Below are positions 21,225-32,060 of a stretch of 64,000 nucleotides of DNA, piece by piece (positions within the stretch are counted from its first letter, which is position 1; each line of letters opens with the position of its first letter). The notes under the pieces are model-generated. The model was given only the letters and a program-made list of their open reading frames with translations. It was not told where the DNA came from and did no database searches. Source of the DNA: Allolobophora icterica (taxonomy: Eukaryota > Annelida > Clitellata > Crassiclitellata > Lumbricidae). The DNA lies in assembly GCA_963556255.1 (NCBI GenBank), contig OY744605.1:5496881-5560880 (forward strand), read 5' to 3'. The position numbers and the translations under genes were made by a program.

Positions 21225-21500
21225 AGCTACCCGTATTGTCTGTTCAGTTAATTCAGTTTCCCAACTATCTCCTGTTTCTTCTATTAAGGTGACCCGTACT
21301 ACTGCCTCCTGGTGTTTATATTCTGCATAATCTTTTAACTCATTTGATGTTATGACTTTACTCATAGCTTTATTTCTGTTATAGATAGCTTCGCGTCAGT
21401 TGTTATTCCAGAAGGGAATACGCTCATGTTTCCTATTCGCATGAGTATTATGATTAATTTTCTTATAAGGCAATGTTAAGTAGCTAATGTTCTCTGAACG
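21225..21500 (-). pseudogene. I-type LINE endonuclease-RT linker fragment
   Basis: The minus strand carries the PFWNN...AIYNRNKA...KDYAEYKHQEAVVRVT segment, as in the 10.9 and 52.2 kb copies. Short, both ends missing. Confidence 0.55.
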
Positions 21501-22240
21501 CATCGTTATCTTTATTATTCGACGAATTTGACACGTAATGATCGGATGGATCCAGGGTTTAACGACATCTTATAGCAACAAAGGCTGTTGACGTCGACAA
21601 AAATTAGTTTTGGCATATTACAGCTCTACAGTCTACACGTAATGATCAAACGCAGCTACCGTATATATAGCTTCGGTCTTAAACGTTTTAAAGGTGTGTA
21701 ATGGGCACTTCATTAAAGATTCAGAATTACGTTTTAAAAGTATCTAACATGTAATTAATGAAAACGCAAGTCAATCATTCAGTCGAATTGGCATAAATTA
21801 ATTAATAAAATCAATCAGTCAATCTAGAAAATTATCTGACTATACTTTGAATGCCGGCTGCACTAGGGCGCGCAATTCGTGAATTCATGTCAGTATTCTC
21901 TTTCTCACAGGTAATTAATATTTAATTAGCTAATGATGTAAGCCATTCCACAATGGCTTTGAAAACACTGTTATTTATCTTTATTTCTTTGCAAGAGCTG
22001 CATCTAGGGACAAGACGCAGCAGCTCTACATATAGCATTGTTGATCCCTTTTAAAGGTGTCTAATAAGAACACTGCATTAAGATTGAAAATTACGTTTTA
22101 AAGTGTCAGTGCCTATGAGTAGGTCTCTTTAAAAAGCGCCATATAAATTTTCAGAATGAATGAGTGAATGATTGTCTAATAAGAGCACTGAATTTGGATT
22201 CAGAATTACGTTTTTAAGGCGTCTAACACTGCATTGACAT
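21501..22240. repeat. P-module-like flank without PAN exon
   Basis: 21550-21600 is a minus-orientation tail hairpin (GGTTTAACGACATC...GGCTGTTGACGTC). 21660-21900 repeats the TTTTAAAGGTGTGTAA and AATCAATCAGTCAAT order that precedes PAN exons elsewhere. 22030-22220 has more AAGGTGTCTAATAAGA units. The exon itself is missing. Confidence 0.55.
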
Positions 22241-22609
22241 ACCCCTAAGCCGTATTTTTCTGAGTAACGGCTTGCTAGAAGAAATTTACGGCTGGTTTTT
22301 CGGCTAGCCGTAAAAGCTAGTAAGCTAGGCTACCTTCTTCGGCTATAAATTCATCCGACAAAAAAAATTACGGCTTTGAAAATAGTTCGTTCAAAAAAGT
22401 GTATCGACTATAAAGAGTTCCAACAAGCCAATTAATTAGACATTAGAACAACTGTAAATCATTTCCATGAACAAATGAACAATGATGAGTGTCAATGATG
22501 ACACAGAAAGTCATATGAAACAGTAGTTTCAGTAAGTCCGAACTTGTGAGCTAATCTACAGAAGTCATCGCTCATTAGTTCGTCATTAGTATCCTCACTG
22601 ACCTCAGGC
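22241..22609. other. ACGGCT-rich hairpin region
   Basis: 22253-22380 repeats TACGGCT and its complement AGCCGTA; TTTACGGCT...AGCCGTAAA (22290-22320) forms a 9 bp stem. It may be the end of the hAT element whose transposase remnant lies just downstream; not proven. Confidence 0.4.
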
Positions 22610-22861
22610 TCAGAGAGACTCAGTAATCAGTTTAATATTGTCATGTATAAACGATACACGGTGAAATTTTTCAGGCGAATGTGAGATCCGCCTGGAATTG
22701 CAGATCAATCCTGTAATTGAAAACATAGACTCCACCGGCACAGACGCTGACATTGCAAGATACAGTTGTGCCACATGACTTAGTGTTGGGTACAAAGACT
22801 CATTCGTGTGCCAGAAGTTGAGTATATCATCAAATGTTGTCGACAATCTGTTGAAAAACAA
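22610..22861 (-). pseudogene. hAT transposase C-terminal (dimerisation) fragment
   Basis: The minus strand reads LNFWHTNESLYPTLSHVAQL then YLAMSASVPVESMFSITGLI, NSRRISHSPE and FIHDN. This is the hAT C-terminal dimerisation domain: W near the start, YP-L-x-x-A-x-x-YL, A-S-VP-x-E-x-x-FS-x-x-G, R-x-x-L/H-P, and the final HDN. About 83 residues with no stop. The rest of the transposase is missing, so it cannot be active. It could be a last exon, but no upstream parts are seen. Confidence 0.75.
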
Positions 22862-23534
22862 AGCAATGTTCAGTCACGGTCACAACTGTCACTGTAGTAG
22901 TAATGTTACAATAGGCTATATAATCTCTTGTCTATAGATATGATACAGACTATGCATTTTATGTTATTGACTGTTAATCAAATACTGGTCTTGTATTCGA
23001 TTCAATAAATTTGATTTGAAATTTGAATTTGAACTGCTTCGGTCCCTCACACATCTACATCACTTAGTAACACAGTAAGACATAATACATTACTTTTAAA
23101 TCGACAGGTGGACAATATTCACTCAGTCTGAAAATAATTTGAGCAATAAATTCAAATAAATATGTTAAGAAACAAACAGACATTTCATGGTTTCAGTTCA
23201 CATACATTGCAGTGAGTTCACATTCAGTTACGATTTACGAATATGTAATGCTGATTGGAAGTTAGAACCACAAATAGGGCTACTAGACATACATTAATAG
23301 GTGGAGGCCTAGCCGCATAGCGGGAGAGAAAAAGAAACAGATACACAGAAACAAAAAAGTGAAAATTCTGCTAATAGACTGCAGCCGCTTTTGAAATATA
23401 ATAGCAAGAGTGTGCACTCTGCACTAACCTGCATGAGAGATAATTAGAAATCTCCAGAGTGGCAGAATTACTACTGCCGTGACTGCTCGAAACTTTCAGT
23501 TTAATTCTAAGATCAATTTTTCTGAACAGTCAAT
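22862..23534. other. unclassified sequence, no gene seen
   Basis: Includes AAATTTGAATTTGAACTG repeats near 23000-23030. No coding signal or repeat family recognised. Confidence 0.4.
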
Positions 23535-23760
23535 TCGGAGCAGTAATGTCAGCCGTACTACTGCCTCCTGACGTTTTTATTCTACACAATCTTTTAACTC
23601 CTTAGATTTCATAGGCTTATTCCTAGCTTTATTTCTGGTGTACATTGCTTCCGTGCATTTCCTATTCCAGAACGGAATACGCCTATTTTTCCTATTCGCA
23701 TGGGTATTGTTATCATTCATTTTCTTGCCAGGTAATGTTTCATTAGACAATCATGTTAGG
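23535..23760 (-). pseudogene. I-type LINE endonuclease-RT linker fragment
   Basis: Same block as 10.9, 21.2 and 52.2 kb; the minus strand reads PFWNRK-like and AIYTRNKARNKPMKSKELKD. Short and truncated. Confidence 0.5.
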
Positions 23761-24510
23761 TGAGTGATTCCACAATTTTTCGAAAGCATCGTTAATATGT
23801 TGGTCAACATGGAGTACCTATCAATAAAACGCGGTGTCCTATATATAGCTTCGTGAATTCACTTTTTATAGGTGTTTAATAAGAGCACAGAGTTAAAAAT
23901 AAGATTTCCGTTTTAAAGGTGTCTAATAAGCATTCACCAGCATTCAAGGCCTTCTCCATTCAGTCAAAGGAAAAGGAGAACCAATGTGGTAGCGCGTTGT
24001 GTCTAAATTCCACTGACTACGGGTTCGAGTCTGCCTCAAGGACTCCGAGTCAGAATTACCAACATTGTGCACGTTAGAAACTATGACAAATATATTAGCA
24101 AATAATAAATAAATAGATTAATTAAAATATAAAAATAACCAATTGATGAATCAAGTCGATGTCAGTTGCTCAATCAATCAGTCAATCACTCAATTAATAA
24201 ATTAGCCGAACAGTTAGATTCAATCATTCAATCAATTCGTCACTCAAATTACGTGTATGCTTTCATGCAGAAATAAGTAATTAATATTCAAAGCAATTAA
24301 TCATTCAATCACATTAGCATTTTATTTTCAAACAGAAATGATCAATTAATAAAATATCTGCCAGTCAATCAAGCAAAGTGTCTGAATATATGTCTGAATG
24401 CAGGCTGCAGTATGCCATACAAATCGTGACTTCATTTCAGACACTTCATGTCAATCAGCATTCTCTCCACAGATCCTGATGTCTGATGTTAACAGACACT
24501 TCATTGGCCG
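23761..24510. repeat. P-module flank with tRNA-like SINE head, copy 2
   Basis: Paralogous to 11.2-11.88 kb in the same order: GGTGTTTAATAAGAG units, tRNA-like head at 23970-24040 (GTGGTAGCGCGTTGTG and GGGTTCGAGTCTGCC), AATCAATCAGTCAATC region, then CATTTCAGACACTTCATG and TTAACAGACACTTCATTGG. Confidence 0.65.
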
Positions 24511-24705
24511 CTACAGCTTCCGCCAGTAGGCCATTTTGCTGAACCAGACAAACGACACGTCCTTTATGACGTATTTCTGGTCGACGTCACTTCCTGGCTG
24601 ACAGTAGATCAGCTGACAGAAGCTGTCATCTCTCAGTTCGTCTGAGGTTGAGTGTGGCCTACGTTTCCTACTAGACATCAACTGCCGGTCGTTCAACCAT
24701 CGACC
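24511..24705 (-). pseudogene. PAN/apple-like exon, copy P2, with internal inversion
   Basis: 24511-24623 reads on the minus strand FCQLIYCQPGSDVDQKYVI then VSFVWFSKMAYWRKL and stop. The N-terminal half (LSSSEVECGLRFLLDINCRS then FNHRP) is present at 24624-24705 but reads on the + strand. The block of about 82 bp has been flipped in place relative to the other three copies, so the exon is destroyed. Confidence 0.75.
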
Positions 24706-24994
24706 TTGGATGCCATAATTGTGTGGTTAAAACGGATGGGTCTTTAATCTCAGCGGTTCATTACAGCACTACTCTTAGACACCTTTAACACGTTGTTAAC
24801 CCGTGCTATATAAGTATGGGACACGATAGTTGATTAATTTCCTCCAAGGGTTCAAGGCAGTGCTCATCATTAAACACATTTAAAATGGGACCAACCTATG
24901 CTATAATATTGATGCCATAGCGCCTTCAGTTGAAAGATGTGCATATCTCTATCATGATGTGTAAACAAACACATGGCAAATGCGTTAAATCAGC
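24706..24994. repeat. F-module left flank (TAGACACC units)
   Basis: TTGGATGCCATAATTGTGTGG, then TTAGACACCTTTAACACGTTG...GTGCTATATAAGTATGGGACAC, then GATGCCATAGCGCC. This order precedes every fucolectin exon copy. Confidence 0.55.
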
Positions 24995-25238
24995 CTGCCA
25001 TGCTTCCTCCATAAACGATCGTAATCTGGTAGACATAGATCATCGAACCAAGGTCAACCGTACACCACGGATTCTCCTCGTAGTCAGTTTGGGCGCAGTT
25101 GACGGTTGACGTGTCTCCGTCAACCGGTTGACGGACACACGTCAACCGTCAACAAAGACATGGTTGACTGGTTGTAAATGGAACTCTGCGAACTGTTTCC
25201 GTTCAAAGCCACGTTTTCTGTCATGTTGACAGCAGTGA
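24995..25238 (-). pseudogene. fucolectin (F5/8-like) exon, copy F1, palindromic insertion
   Basis: After the acceptor CATTCCAG the minus strand reads TAVNMTENVALNGNSSQSS and later NCAQTDYEENPWCTVDLGSM then IYVYQITIVYGG. ENVAL, an AVDG-type turn, NPWW-VDLG and a VxQITIVY strand mark the fucolectin-type galactose/fucose-binding jelly roll. Here the region between is replaced by a 56 bp palindrome (25098-25153), the second W of NPWW is C, and the donor is GC rather than GT. Dead copy. Confidence 0.8.
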
Positions 25239-26044
25239 CTGGAATGATTTAATAATTCATTGGAGAATTTAGAATGAATTATTACTCCAGCATTAATGGT
25301 GATTCAAATGCCCGCTGCATTAAAATCCCCAGAAGAAATGCAATAAAATTCCAATACGGAATGCATTAATATTCACAAGAAAAATTCATTTGGAGAAGCT
25401 AATGTATTTCTATTTATCATTCATATATAAAATACACAGATAATTCACAAGAGAGGTGCATTGAGTACATGAATGCTTACGTGAAATGCATTAATTCAGT
25501 TAAAAAGTGCATTAATTCGCCGGAACAAAATGTTTCTTCCACCTCTGTAATTGTACGTTAATTCTCACATAAAATTAATTGAAACTTACCTGTGAAGTCC
25601 ATTCATTCACATCTTAGGTGCATTAATTCACCTTTGAAATGCATTGATTCACGCATTCATTAGATATCAATGACCACAAACTTTAGTAAGTAAGCTATGT
25701 AAGCCTAATAATTCAAAGGTCTACCACGTAAATAGTAAACTTCAATCATTGATTCAATCATAACTTCACTCATTGCTAATTCTCTCACTCACTCTCTCGC
25801 TCACTCTCTTACTGTCTCACACACTCTAAACTGTCTCACTCACTAACTCTCACTCATTAATTCTATCATTCCTTCACTCACCAACTCATTCATACTCCCA
25901 TACGCTCTCACTCATTATCTCACTCCATCACTCGTTCGTTCTTTCACTCACTCACTCATTCTTTCGATTTATGTAGCACCTTTATAGATTTAAACTCTTG
26001 ACTTTAAGCATTCACTGAATCTGAAGATAGGAAGAAGGACGAAC
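25239..26044. repeat. ATGCATTAATTCAC minisatellite and TCACTC-rich flank
   Basis: 25240-25680 is a degenerate array of about 20-28 bp units (AATTCACAAGAGAAATGCATTAAT). 25740-25970 is rich in TCACTCACTCTCTC. The same two blocks follow the fucolectin exons at 43.7 and 57.6 kb. Confidence 0.7.
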
Positions 26045-26228
26045 ATGAAGATGACGAAGTTCTCTGCACTGACTGCAGTGTCATCAGCCTTGGCTCCGTG
26101 TGCCATTGTCCTGCTTGTCAGTTATCGGAGAACGGTATTCCTAACAGATGGAGCCACGTGTAACAACTTCCGGGCTCAGAATGGAAATGAGGAGCAGCCG
26201 AATGGAGTTACGGCAGATGATTATTTTA
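26045..26228 (+). CDS. candidate first exon with N-terminal hydrophobic segment
   Basis: Starts MKMTKFSALTAVSSALAPCA and continues IVLLVSYRRTVFLTDG then ATCNNFRAQNGNEEQPNG and VTADDYF. Ends at a consensus donor TTTTA|GTAAGTG in phase 1. The N-terminal hydrophobic run could be a signal peptide or signal anchor. Base composition is unlike the AT-rich neighbourhood. I see no matching downstream exon within reach and no second copy, so this is a candidate only. It is on the same strand as the EGFR-like exons. I do not recognise the protein. Confidence 0.3.
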
Positions 26229-26265
26229 GTAAGTGTTGTTTATTGCACCGTAAACATCTGTCATT

Positions 26266-26470
<205 letters not shown>

Positions 26471-26875
26471 TGAACGCCTTAATGCGTGTTCATATTGCAA
26501 TTGCATATAAAAATCTCATTCAAGTTCATAATATAGGACACATTAGGAATAGCATCGTAACTGCGTCGAAAGGTGTTCATCTCACTCCTATGCATATAGC
26601 TTTGGTATAAAACATTTTAAGCCTCCTGGTGTTCATATTGTACATTATCTTTTAACTCCTTTGATTTATTTTATTTCTGTCATCGATAGCTTCGGTGCAT
26701 TTGTTATTCCAGAAGGGAATACCTTATGTTGCCAATAGTGCCTGGGTCTACAAGCTAGTGCAAGAGCTACGAGCGGAACAAGATGTTGTTGTACTAAAGA
26801 TGGAACATTATAGTAATGGTAATAATAGTAATAATAATAAAAAATATTATTAGTAGTAGTGGTAGTAGTAGTACC
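26471..26875 (-). repeat. I-type LINE linker fragment and AT-rich flank
   Basis: 26620-26740 is another copy of the PFWNNKCTEAI...SKELKD block (minus). The rest is unclassified; 26815-26870 is AATAAT-rich. Confidence 0.5.
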
Positions 26876-26956
26876 AAGAGCAGCAGCAGTAGTAGTAGTA
26901 ATAGTTGTGGTGGTGGCGGTGGCGGCGGCGGCGGCGGCGGCTGCTGCTGCTGCTGC

Positions 26957-27049
<93 letters not shown>

Positions 27050-27061
27050 AAGAGTAAGAAA
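26876..27061. repeat. (AGC/AGT)n, (GGC)n, (GTT)n compound microsatellite
   Basis: Short AGC and AGT runs, then GGCGGC (26920-26940), CTG, and about 100 bp of GTT (26955-27050). Only a repeat. Confidence 0.9.
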
Positions 27062-27345
27062 TAAGGTAATAATAATAAGACGATTTGTATAACGCCGTAA
27101 CTCAGCCGAAACAGAAAGAAAAGCTCTGTACATGATTTCAAAAAGTCAGTGGCAGTGATAAGATTGTTTAAAAATAGGTTTTTGTTGTGAGTTGAATGTC
27201 TCCGGAGATGGCGCATTCTTCCAATGTTTTGGGAAGGCTGTTAAATGCAGTGAGTCCAGCGCCACACAACGAACAGTCGTCAAACCTCGATGAAGACCTC
27301 GGGACTTGTTGATTGTTAGATGAGGATCGTGACCGACATCTTTTC
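27062..27345 (-). mobile_element. LINE 3' end, family B, fullest copy
   Basis: Left end AATAATAATAAGACGATTTG then TATAGCGCCGTA-like sequence, GTACATGATTTCAAAAAGTC, GTCTCCGGAGATGG, and ACCTCGATGAAGACCTCGGG. On the minus strand it reads like an L2/CR1-type LINE C-terminus (LPKHWKNA-like) running into a 3' end GCGTTATACAAATCGTC and TTA repeats. Related ends: 8.74, 41.27, 41.56, 48.95 and 56.33 kb. Confidence 0.6.
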
Positions 27346-28094
27346 CGTTTGTCTGATACTCAATTGAAGGAAGGAAGAAAGGAAGGAAGGAAATAAGTTC
27401 CCTCCGTCCTTCCTACCTCCTTGCTCTTCATCCGCCATCCTCCATCATTCCTGTTGGATAGAGCGCTCTCTTGAGACACCTTTAAAGTGGGTTCAACCGA
27501 TTCTATTTCATTATGAGACATAGTGGGAGTCTGGTTAAAGCGCTGTCTAGAGACACCTTTAAAACGTAGAAACCCATGATATATAGGCATGGAACACCGT
27601 AGTCCATTAGTTTTGTCCACCACAACCGCAAATCACTCTTCTTTAGACACCTCGAAAATGGGACCAACCAATGTTATTTCATAATGAAAAACGATCGCTA
27701 TTGCATATTGTCTCCAGATGAAGATTTATAAATCGCTAGTTGTAATAATTATAGCAATAATAATTTGTACTTTGTACTTTCATTGGATAACTAAACAGCG
27801 TAAGTACTCCGGATTTTCACAAGTATTTGGGTTTTTAATCCGGACTTGGGTAATTGAGTTTCCTGGAGACCTTGGGTTTTGCTTGGGTGTTTACTTATTT
27901 TATTGAAACCCTATTTCTCATTAATTTAATCGATTGAAGGAAGGAAGAAAGGAAGGAAAGAAAGAATTCCTTGCATCCTTCCTACCTCCTTGCTATCCAT
28001 CCGCCATCCCTCCTTCTATCATTCCTGTCGGATAAAGCGCTCTGTTTAGACACCTTTAAAGCGCTTTCAAACGATTCTTTATAAATATGGACAT
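27346..28094. repeat. F-module left flank, GGAAGG hairpin and TAGACACC units
   Basis: TCTGATACTCAATTGAAGGA then GGAAGG/CCTTCC arms (27363-27412 and again 27935-27995), then repeated TAGACACCTTTAAA units (27470, 27550, 27635, 28045) and GATGAAGATTTATAAATCGC. 27780-27880 has CCGGA...TTGGG repeats. Confidence 0.6.
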
Positions 28095-29608
28095 AGTAGG
28101 CGACAGGTAATGATCGAGCAGATACTTTGGCTAAAGAAGCCCTGAGTATTGATCATATTAATTCTACTAATTATCTTGAACTTTCAGAAATTTTTACTTT
28201 AATGAAACTGTATATAGTAAATAAATGGCAATTAGAATATACTAACGATAATAGAGGTCATTTTTATAAATCTATTTGTCCAATTGTAAGTACAGATATT
28301 AAATATTTAGAACCCTATAGGCATAAGGAAGTCCAAATTTCTAGATTGCGTCTGGGAGTTGCGAATACTAATCAAAGGCTGTTTATTATTAAACGACATT
28401 CAAATGGTTTATGTGATACCTGTCAGGTCAAGGAGACTATTCACCACCTCCTACTTGAATGTAAAAAAGAAGATATATCTAAGTTGTTGCGAAATAAATG
28501 TCAGTTGTATAAAAATGAAATTTCTATTTTAAACCTTTTAACAATAAATATGTTTCAAAACGAAGTGTATAGGTTAGTTAAAATAATTACTAAAGGTCAA
28601 ATTTTGTAAATAGATATGTTATGTTTGCTACTGTAAAGAGTTTGTTTACACTAGTTTTTTTTTTTTTTTTTTTTTTTTTTGTGCATTTTATTTTATTGTA
28701 TTAGGCATTACATTATTATAATACACTTTTTATAATAACACCCTTATGCAACATTCTTTAGTTGTATCTTTTGCATATTGGTTATTTTCTTATCAGTTGT
28801 TATATTATATTATATATGTAATAAAAATTTGATGTTAGTAAATTACATATATAAAATATTGATTATTGAGTATTTATGTTACTACCCTCTAACATTTTGT
28901 TGTTTAGATATGGTATGATTTGGTTTATGTATTGGAAAATAAACTATATTGTATAGTGTTACAATATTGTGTTGCAATACAGGAAATATAAGGTAATTGT
29001 GAATACAATACACTGAAACACAACTTTAAACAATTGTAATTATATGTTTATATATGCTTTGTTAATTAAATACATTTATGGTGGAGTGTGTTAAATATCT
29101 GAACAGTGTAAAAAAAAGCAACTTGGTATACCATATGTTTCATTTAATGTGTATGCGGTTTGTGAATTTGTTATTATTTCGTGCATGGTGTAATTGTAGC
29201 AGTTGATATTACCATGGAATGTCGTTAAGCTGAAGAATAAGAAATAATTGATTAGAAATTTCAAATGTAGAAAAAGAATATAATGTCATAATTATAATTA
29301 TATGTACTGTGCATTTATATTTGAAATTGTTTAAATATATCTTATGTGTGGTAGTTATTGTAAAATACTGTTTAAATTGCATCAAGCATTTTATTAATAT
29401 GTGTATTATAATCTCAAACAATATTAGATATAATACTTTAAATGATGTGACATTCTATGACATTGTACGGCTCTGGTTGACACTTTTAAATGGTGTCTTT
29501 CGGACGCTATAAGTATCTTGTTTTCTGTAAATTGCATTTATGAATTGTCGTCAACGGCCTTTGATGCCATAAGACGACGTTAAATGTTTGGATTAATAAA
29601 AAAAAATT
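28095..29608 (+). mobile_element. I-type LINE 3' part, copy 3
   Basis: 5'-truncated at GACAGGTAATGATCGAGC. It contains the end of ORF2 (stop 28607-28609), a poly-T run (28655-28680), and a long AT-rich 3' UTR. The 3' end is the tail hairpin GTCGTCAACGGCC...GACGACGTTAAAT at 29552-29590. The 3' UTR differs from the 45 kb subfamily over most of its length, so it is an older or sister subfamily. Confidence 0.8.
28127..28609 (+). CDS. I-type LINE ORF2 C-terminus
   Basis: Reads LAKEALSIDHINSTNYLELS, ICPIVSTDIKYLEPYRHKEV, then the knuckle CDTCQVKETIHHLLLEC and ends ITKGQIL. 160 codons without a stop. Differs from the 45.9 kb copy mainly in the last 40 residues. Confidence 0.8.
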   Translation: MAKEALSIDHINSTNYLELSEIFTLMKLYIVNKWQLEYTNDNRGHFYKSICPIVSTDIKYLEPYRHKEVQISRLRLGVANTNQRLFIIKRHSNGLCDTCQVKETIHHLLLECKKEDISKLLRNKCQLYKNEISILNLLTINMFQNEVYRLVKIITKGQIL

Positions 29609-29838
29609 GTTAAACGCTGTCTTTAAACACCTTTAGAACGTGGATAAATTGTGCTATATAGGCATGGAACGCCACCGACCATTAGTTCCGTTGTCTTCGT
29701 TTACACTATTAAAATGAGATCCACAAATATATCATGATGAAAAACGAGCGTTATTGCATATCGTCTTTAGATGAAGAAATATAAATTGCTAGTTAATATA
29801 CTGTGTAACTAAACACGCATCAAATGCGCTAACTCTAC
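29609..29838. repeat. F-module left flank
   Basis: TTAAACACCTTTAGAACGTGG...GTGCTATATAGGCATGGAAC and GATGAAGAAATATAAATTGC, as before other fucolectin copies. Confidence 0.55.
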
Positions 29839-30058
29839 CTGGCATGCCTCCTCCATAAACGATCGTGATCTGGTAGACATGGATCATCGAACCAAGGTCA
29901 ACCGTCCACCACGGATTCTCCTCGAAGTCCGTTTGGGCGCAGTTGACGGTTGACGTGTCTACCAACCGCCAACGACGACACGGTTGACTGGTAGTATGTG
30001 TAACTCTGCAAACTATTTCCGGTCAAAGCCATGTTTTCTGTTATTTCGTCAGAATTGT
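29839..30058 (-). pseudogene. fucolectin (F5/8-like) exon, copy F2, frameshifted
   Basis: Acceptor CATTCCAG; minus-strand peptides ENMALTGNSLQSYTYYQST, then after a 2-base deletion in the AVDG turn the frame shifts, and NPWWTVDLGSM is recovered in another frame. Donor CAG|GTAGAG is intact. Confidence 0.75.
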
Positions 30059-30305
30059 CTGGAATGATTTAATTACTCACAGGAGAATGAAGAATGAATT
30101 ATCACCCTTGCATTAATTGTTATTCATAAACGGAATGCATTAGGAAATCACAAAAGAAATGCATTTATTATTCACGAAGGAAAATGCATTAATTATTCAC
30201 AACAGGAATGCATTCACAATTCAAAAACGCAATTCATTAAAAACTCCTCCTCTTCCTCCTCCTCCTCCTCCTCCTCCACCTCCTCGTCCTCCTCCTCCTC
30301 CTACT
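30059..30305. repeat. ATGCATTAATTCAC minisatellite and (TCC)n
   Basis: 30060-30240 minisatellite units as after other fucolectin exons; 30243-30303 (TCC)n that has eaten into the start of the next exon. Confidence 0.75.
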
Positions 30306-30565
30306 AACCCTCCGCCTGAACATACCCCACCGGAGTACCACCCTCGGTCGATGCGCTTCGGTTCCGGAAAGCCCTCGCTTCAGCCCAGATCCATCGAGCC
30401 TCTGCCAACCATTACCATTCGAGAGTCCGCGAACGGAGAGCAGGCCACAAACTGCTTCAAAAGAGCCTCAGTCGGTGTTTCGTCGACAGAGTTCGGGGTA
30501 TTTAAAGCCAACGCTTCCTTCTCCACCGGCAACGTACCTGGAGTTGGAGAGTGAGTCCGATGCAG
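30306..30565 (+). pseudogene. EGFR-like C-tail exon A, copy 2
   Basis: Reads CASVPESPRFSPDPSSLCQP, TESRPQTASKEPQSVF, then SSGYLKPTLPSPPATYLELE and SESDA, with donor GCAG|GTAACA in phase 1. This frame is open through the whole exon, unlike copy 1. The 5' acceptor has been replaced by a (TCC)n run, so splicing into it is doubtful. YLKP and TYLE are candidate phosphotyrosine sites as in ErbB tails. Confidence 0.65.
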
Positions 30566-30658
30566 GTAACACAACGCCAAGTGTTGCACACCGTTGGCGG
30601 ATATATAATACGGAATCTGTCTGTCTGTCTGTCTGTCGTCTGTCTGTCTGTCTGTCTA

Positions 30659-30702
<44 letters not shown>

Positions 30703-30870
30703 ACTGGTCGGTAGGTCGGTCGCTTGCTTGTGTGCTGGGGTTTAATTCGTTGTGGTGTTTTTTGCAAAGGTGTGGTATTTGCATAACTGCATTAATTTTA
30801 ATCGATGTTGCGGTTGAAGAATTATAGATCTGTTCGACATTCTTGTTTCATTTTCTGCTGCTTCTTTCAG
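30566..30870. repeat. intron with (GTCT)n
   Basis: 30613-30702 GTCTGTCT array. The end, TTTCTGCTGCTTCTTTCAG, is a strong acceptor paralogous to 15.83 kb. Confidence 0.85.
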
Positions 30871-30980
30871 GTGACGAACCACCGGAAGTCAGCGACACAG
30901 CAGCGGAAGCTGACCAAGATGGCGGCCAAGACGACAACAAAAACCCTGCACTTCCGTACACTGTAACTAAGTCGATATAG
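30871..30980 (+). pseudogene. EGFR-like C-tail exon B, copy 2 (truncated)
   Basis: Phase 1 start. Reads DEPPEVSDTAAEADQDGG then QDDNKNPALPYTVTKSI and stop. The homology to copies 1 and 3 ends just after CTGTAACTAA, exactly where NPEYFNQ should begin, so the signalling motif is lost. Next comes ATGACTAAACGCGGTCTGC dispersed repeat. Confidence 0.65.
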
Positions 30981-31802
30981 TTGAAACCCAATGACTAAAC
31001 GCGGTCTGCTGAATATATAGCTTTGGAAAGATACAATAAAAAGGTTTCTTATAAATGCATTGGATTATCCACTGTTTAGCGACTTCTTGTGACTGTTTCG
31101 CCTGTGTAATTGGCGAGAATGTAGGCAGTTGCTATTTTTCGTGTTCGACATAGCAATTTCGCCCAAGTCTAACTGCAAATTATGTGTATTATCATTGGCA
31201 TTTCTTAGGAAACCCCAATCCGCCAGTTTTAAATTCATGTTTAGGGGTGTTCCCGTGGTCGGATTTAGGGGGATTTTTTATATGTTATTCAGCAATTTCT
31301 TCTGAACAAGAAACCGTTTAAAAACCTTCTAATGCAATTTTGCCCATGTCTAACTGTAAATTGCCTGGACTATAGCCGTTAGATATGTAGACATGATAAT
31401 TTTGCTTTTTTCGTCAAATCTTGGTGGCAATTTTGTTTTTTTAACATTTAACTTGAAAATTACATTCCATAACATGTATATGATTGTATATGCTGATATG
31501 AATAGACTCATCATAGATGTTTTTAACTTGAGTGGTTCCATATATGAAATTTTTTCCCTTTTGTTAATTTTGACGGCGGCCATCTTGGATTTTACCCATT
31601 TTCACATAGTTCCCCATGTCATATTTTGGTAACCTTTTTTCCTGTAATGTAGACGTATCAAAGAGGTGAAACCCATTGAGAAACCTTTTCTTCAAATTTT
31701 TTTGAACCTCCATTAAAAATTGTTGTTTAATGACTGTAAATTACGAGTTGAGGCGGAGTTACAATCCAATGTCTGCTATTAGCAAAAACACTTCGTTGTT
31801 CG
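30981..31802. repeat. unclassified repeat with a duplicated motif
   Basis: 31153-31181 (GCAATTTCGCCCAAGTCTAA...) and 31335-31364 (GCAATTTTGCCCATGTCTAA...) are direct repeats. The stretch up to about 31660 has the T-rich, GGCGGCCATCTTGG-containing look of a DNA element, but no inverted ends or target duplication found. Confidence 0.4.
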
Positions 31803-32060
31803 CTAAAGTTTGCGCCAGTAGGTCACTTTTTTTAACCAGACAAACGATACGTCCTCAGTAAGATAGATATTCCTGGTCGACGTCACTTCCTGGCTGACAG
31901 TAGATCAGCTGACAGAGGCCTTCTACCTATCGATGGTTGAACGACTGGCAGTTGATGTCTAGTAGGCAGCGCAGGCCACACTCAACCTCCGACGAACTGA
32001 GAGATTGCAAGTCGATGCAGACACTCATGCGAAGACCGTACGACGCCGACCAGACACTGC
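31803..32060 (-). pseudogene. PAN/apple-like exon, copy P3
   Basis: Acceptor CTGACTGCAG at 32061-32070. Reads SVWSASYGLRMSVCIDLQSL, SSSEVECGLRCLLDINCQSF, NHR then an in-frame TAG (31927-31929) where other copies have CCG (Pro). The C-terminal half is also frameshifted. It shows the full cysteine set CGLRC...INC. The N-terminal hydrophobic extension in the same frame is intron. Confidence 0.65.
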
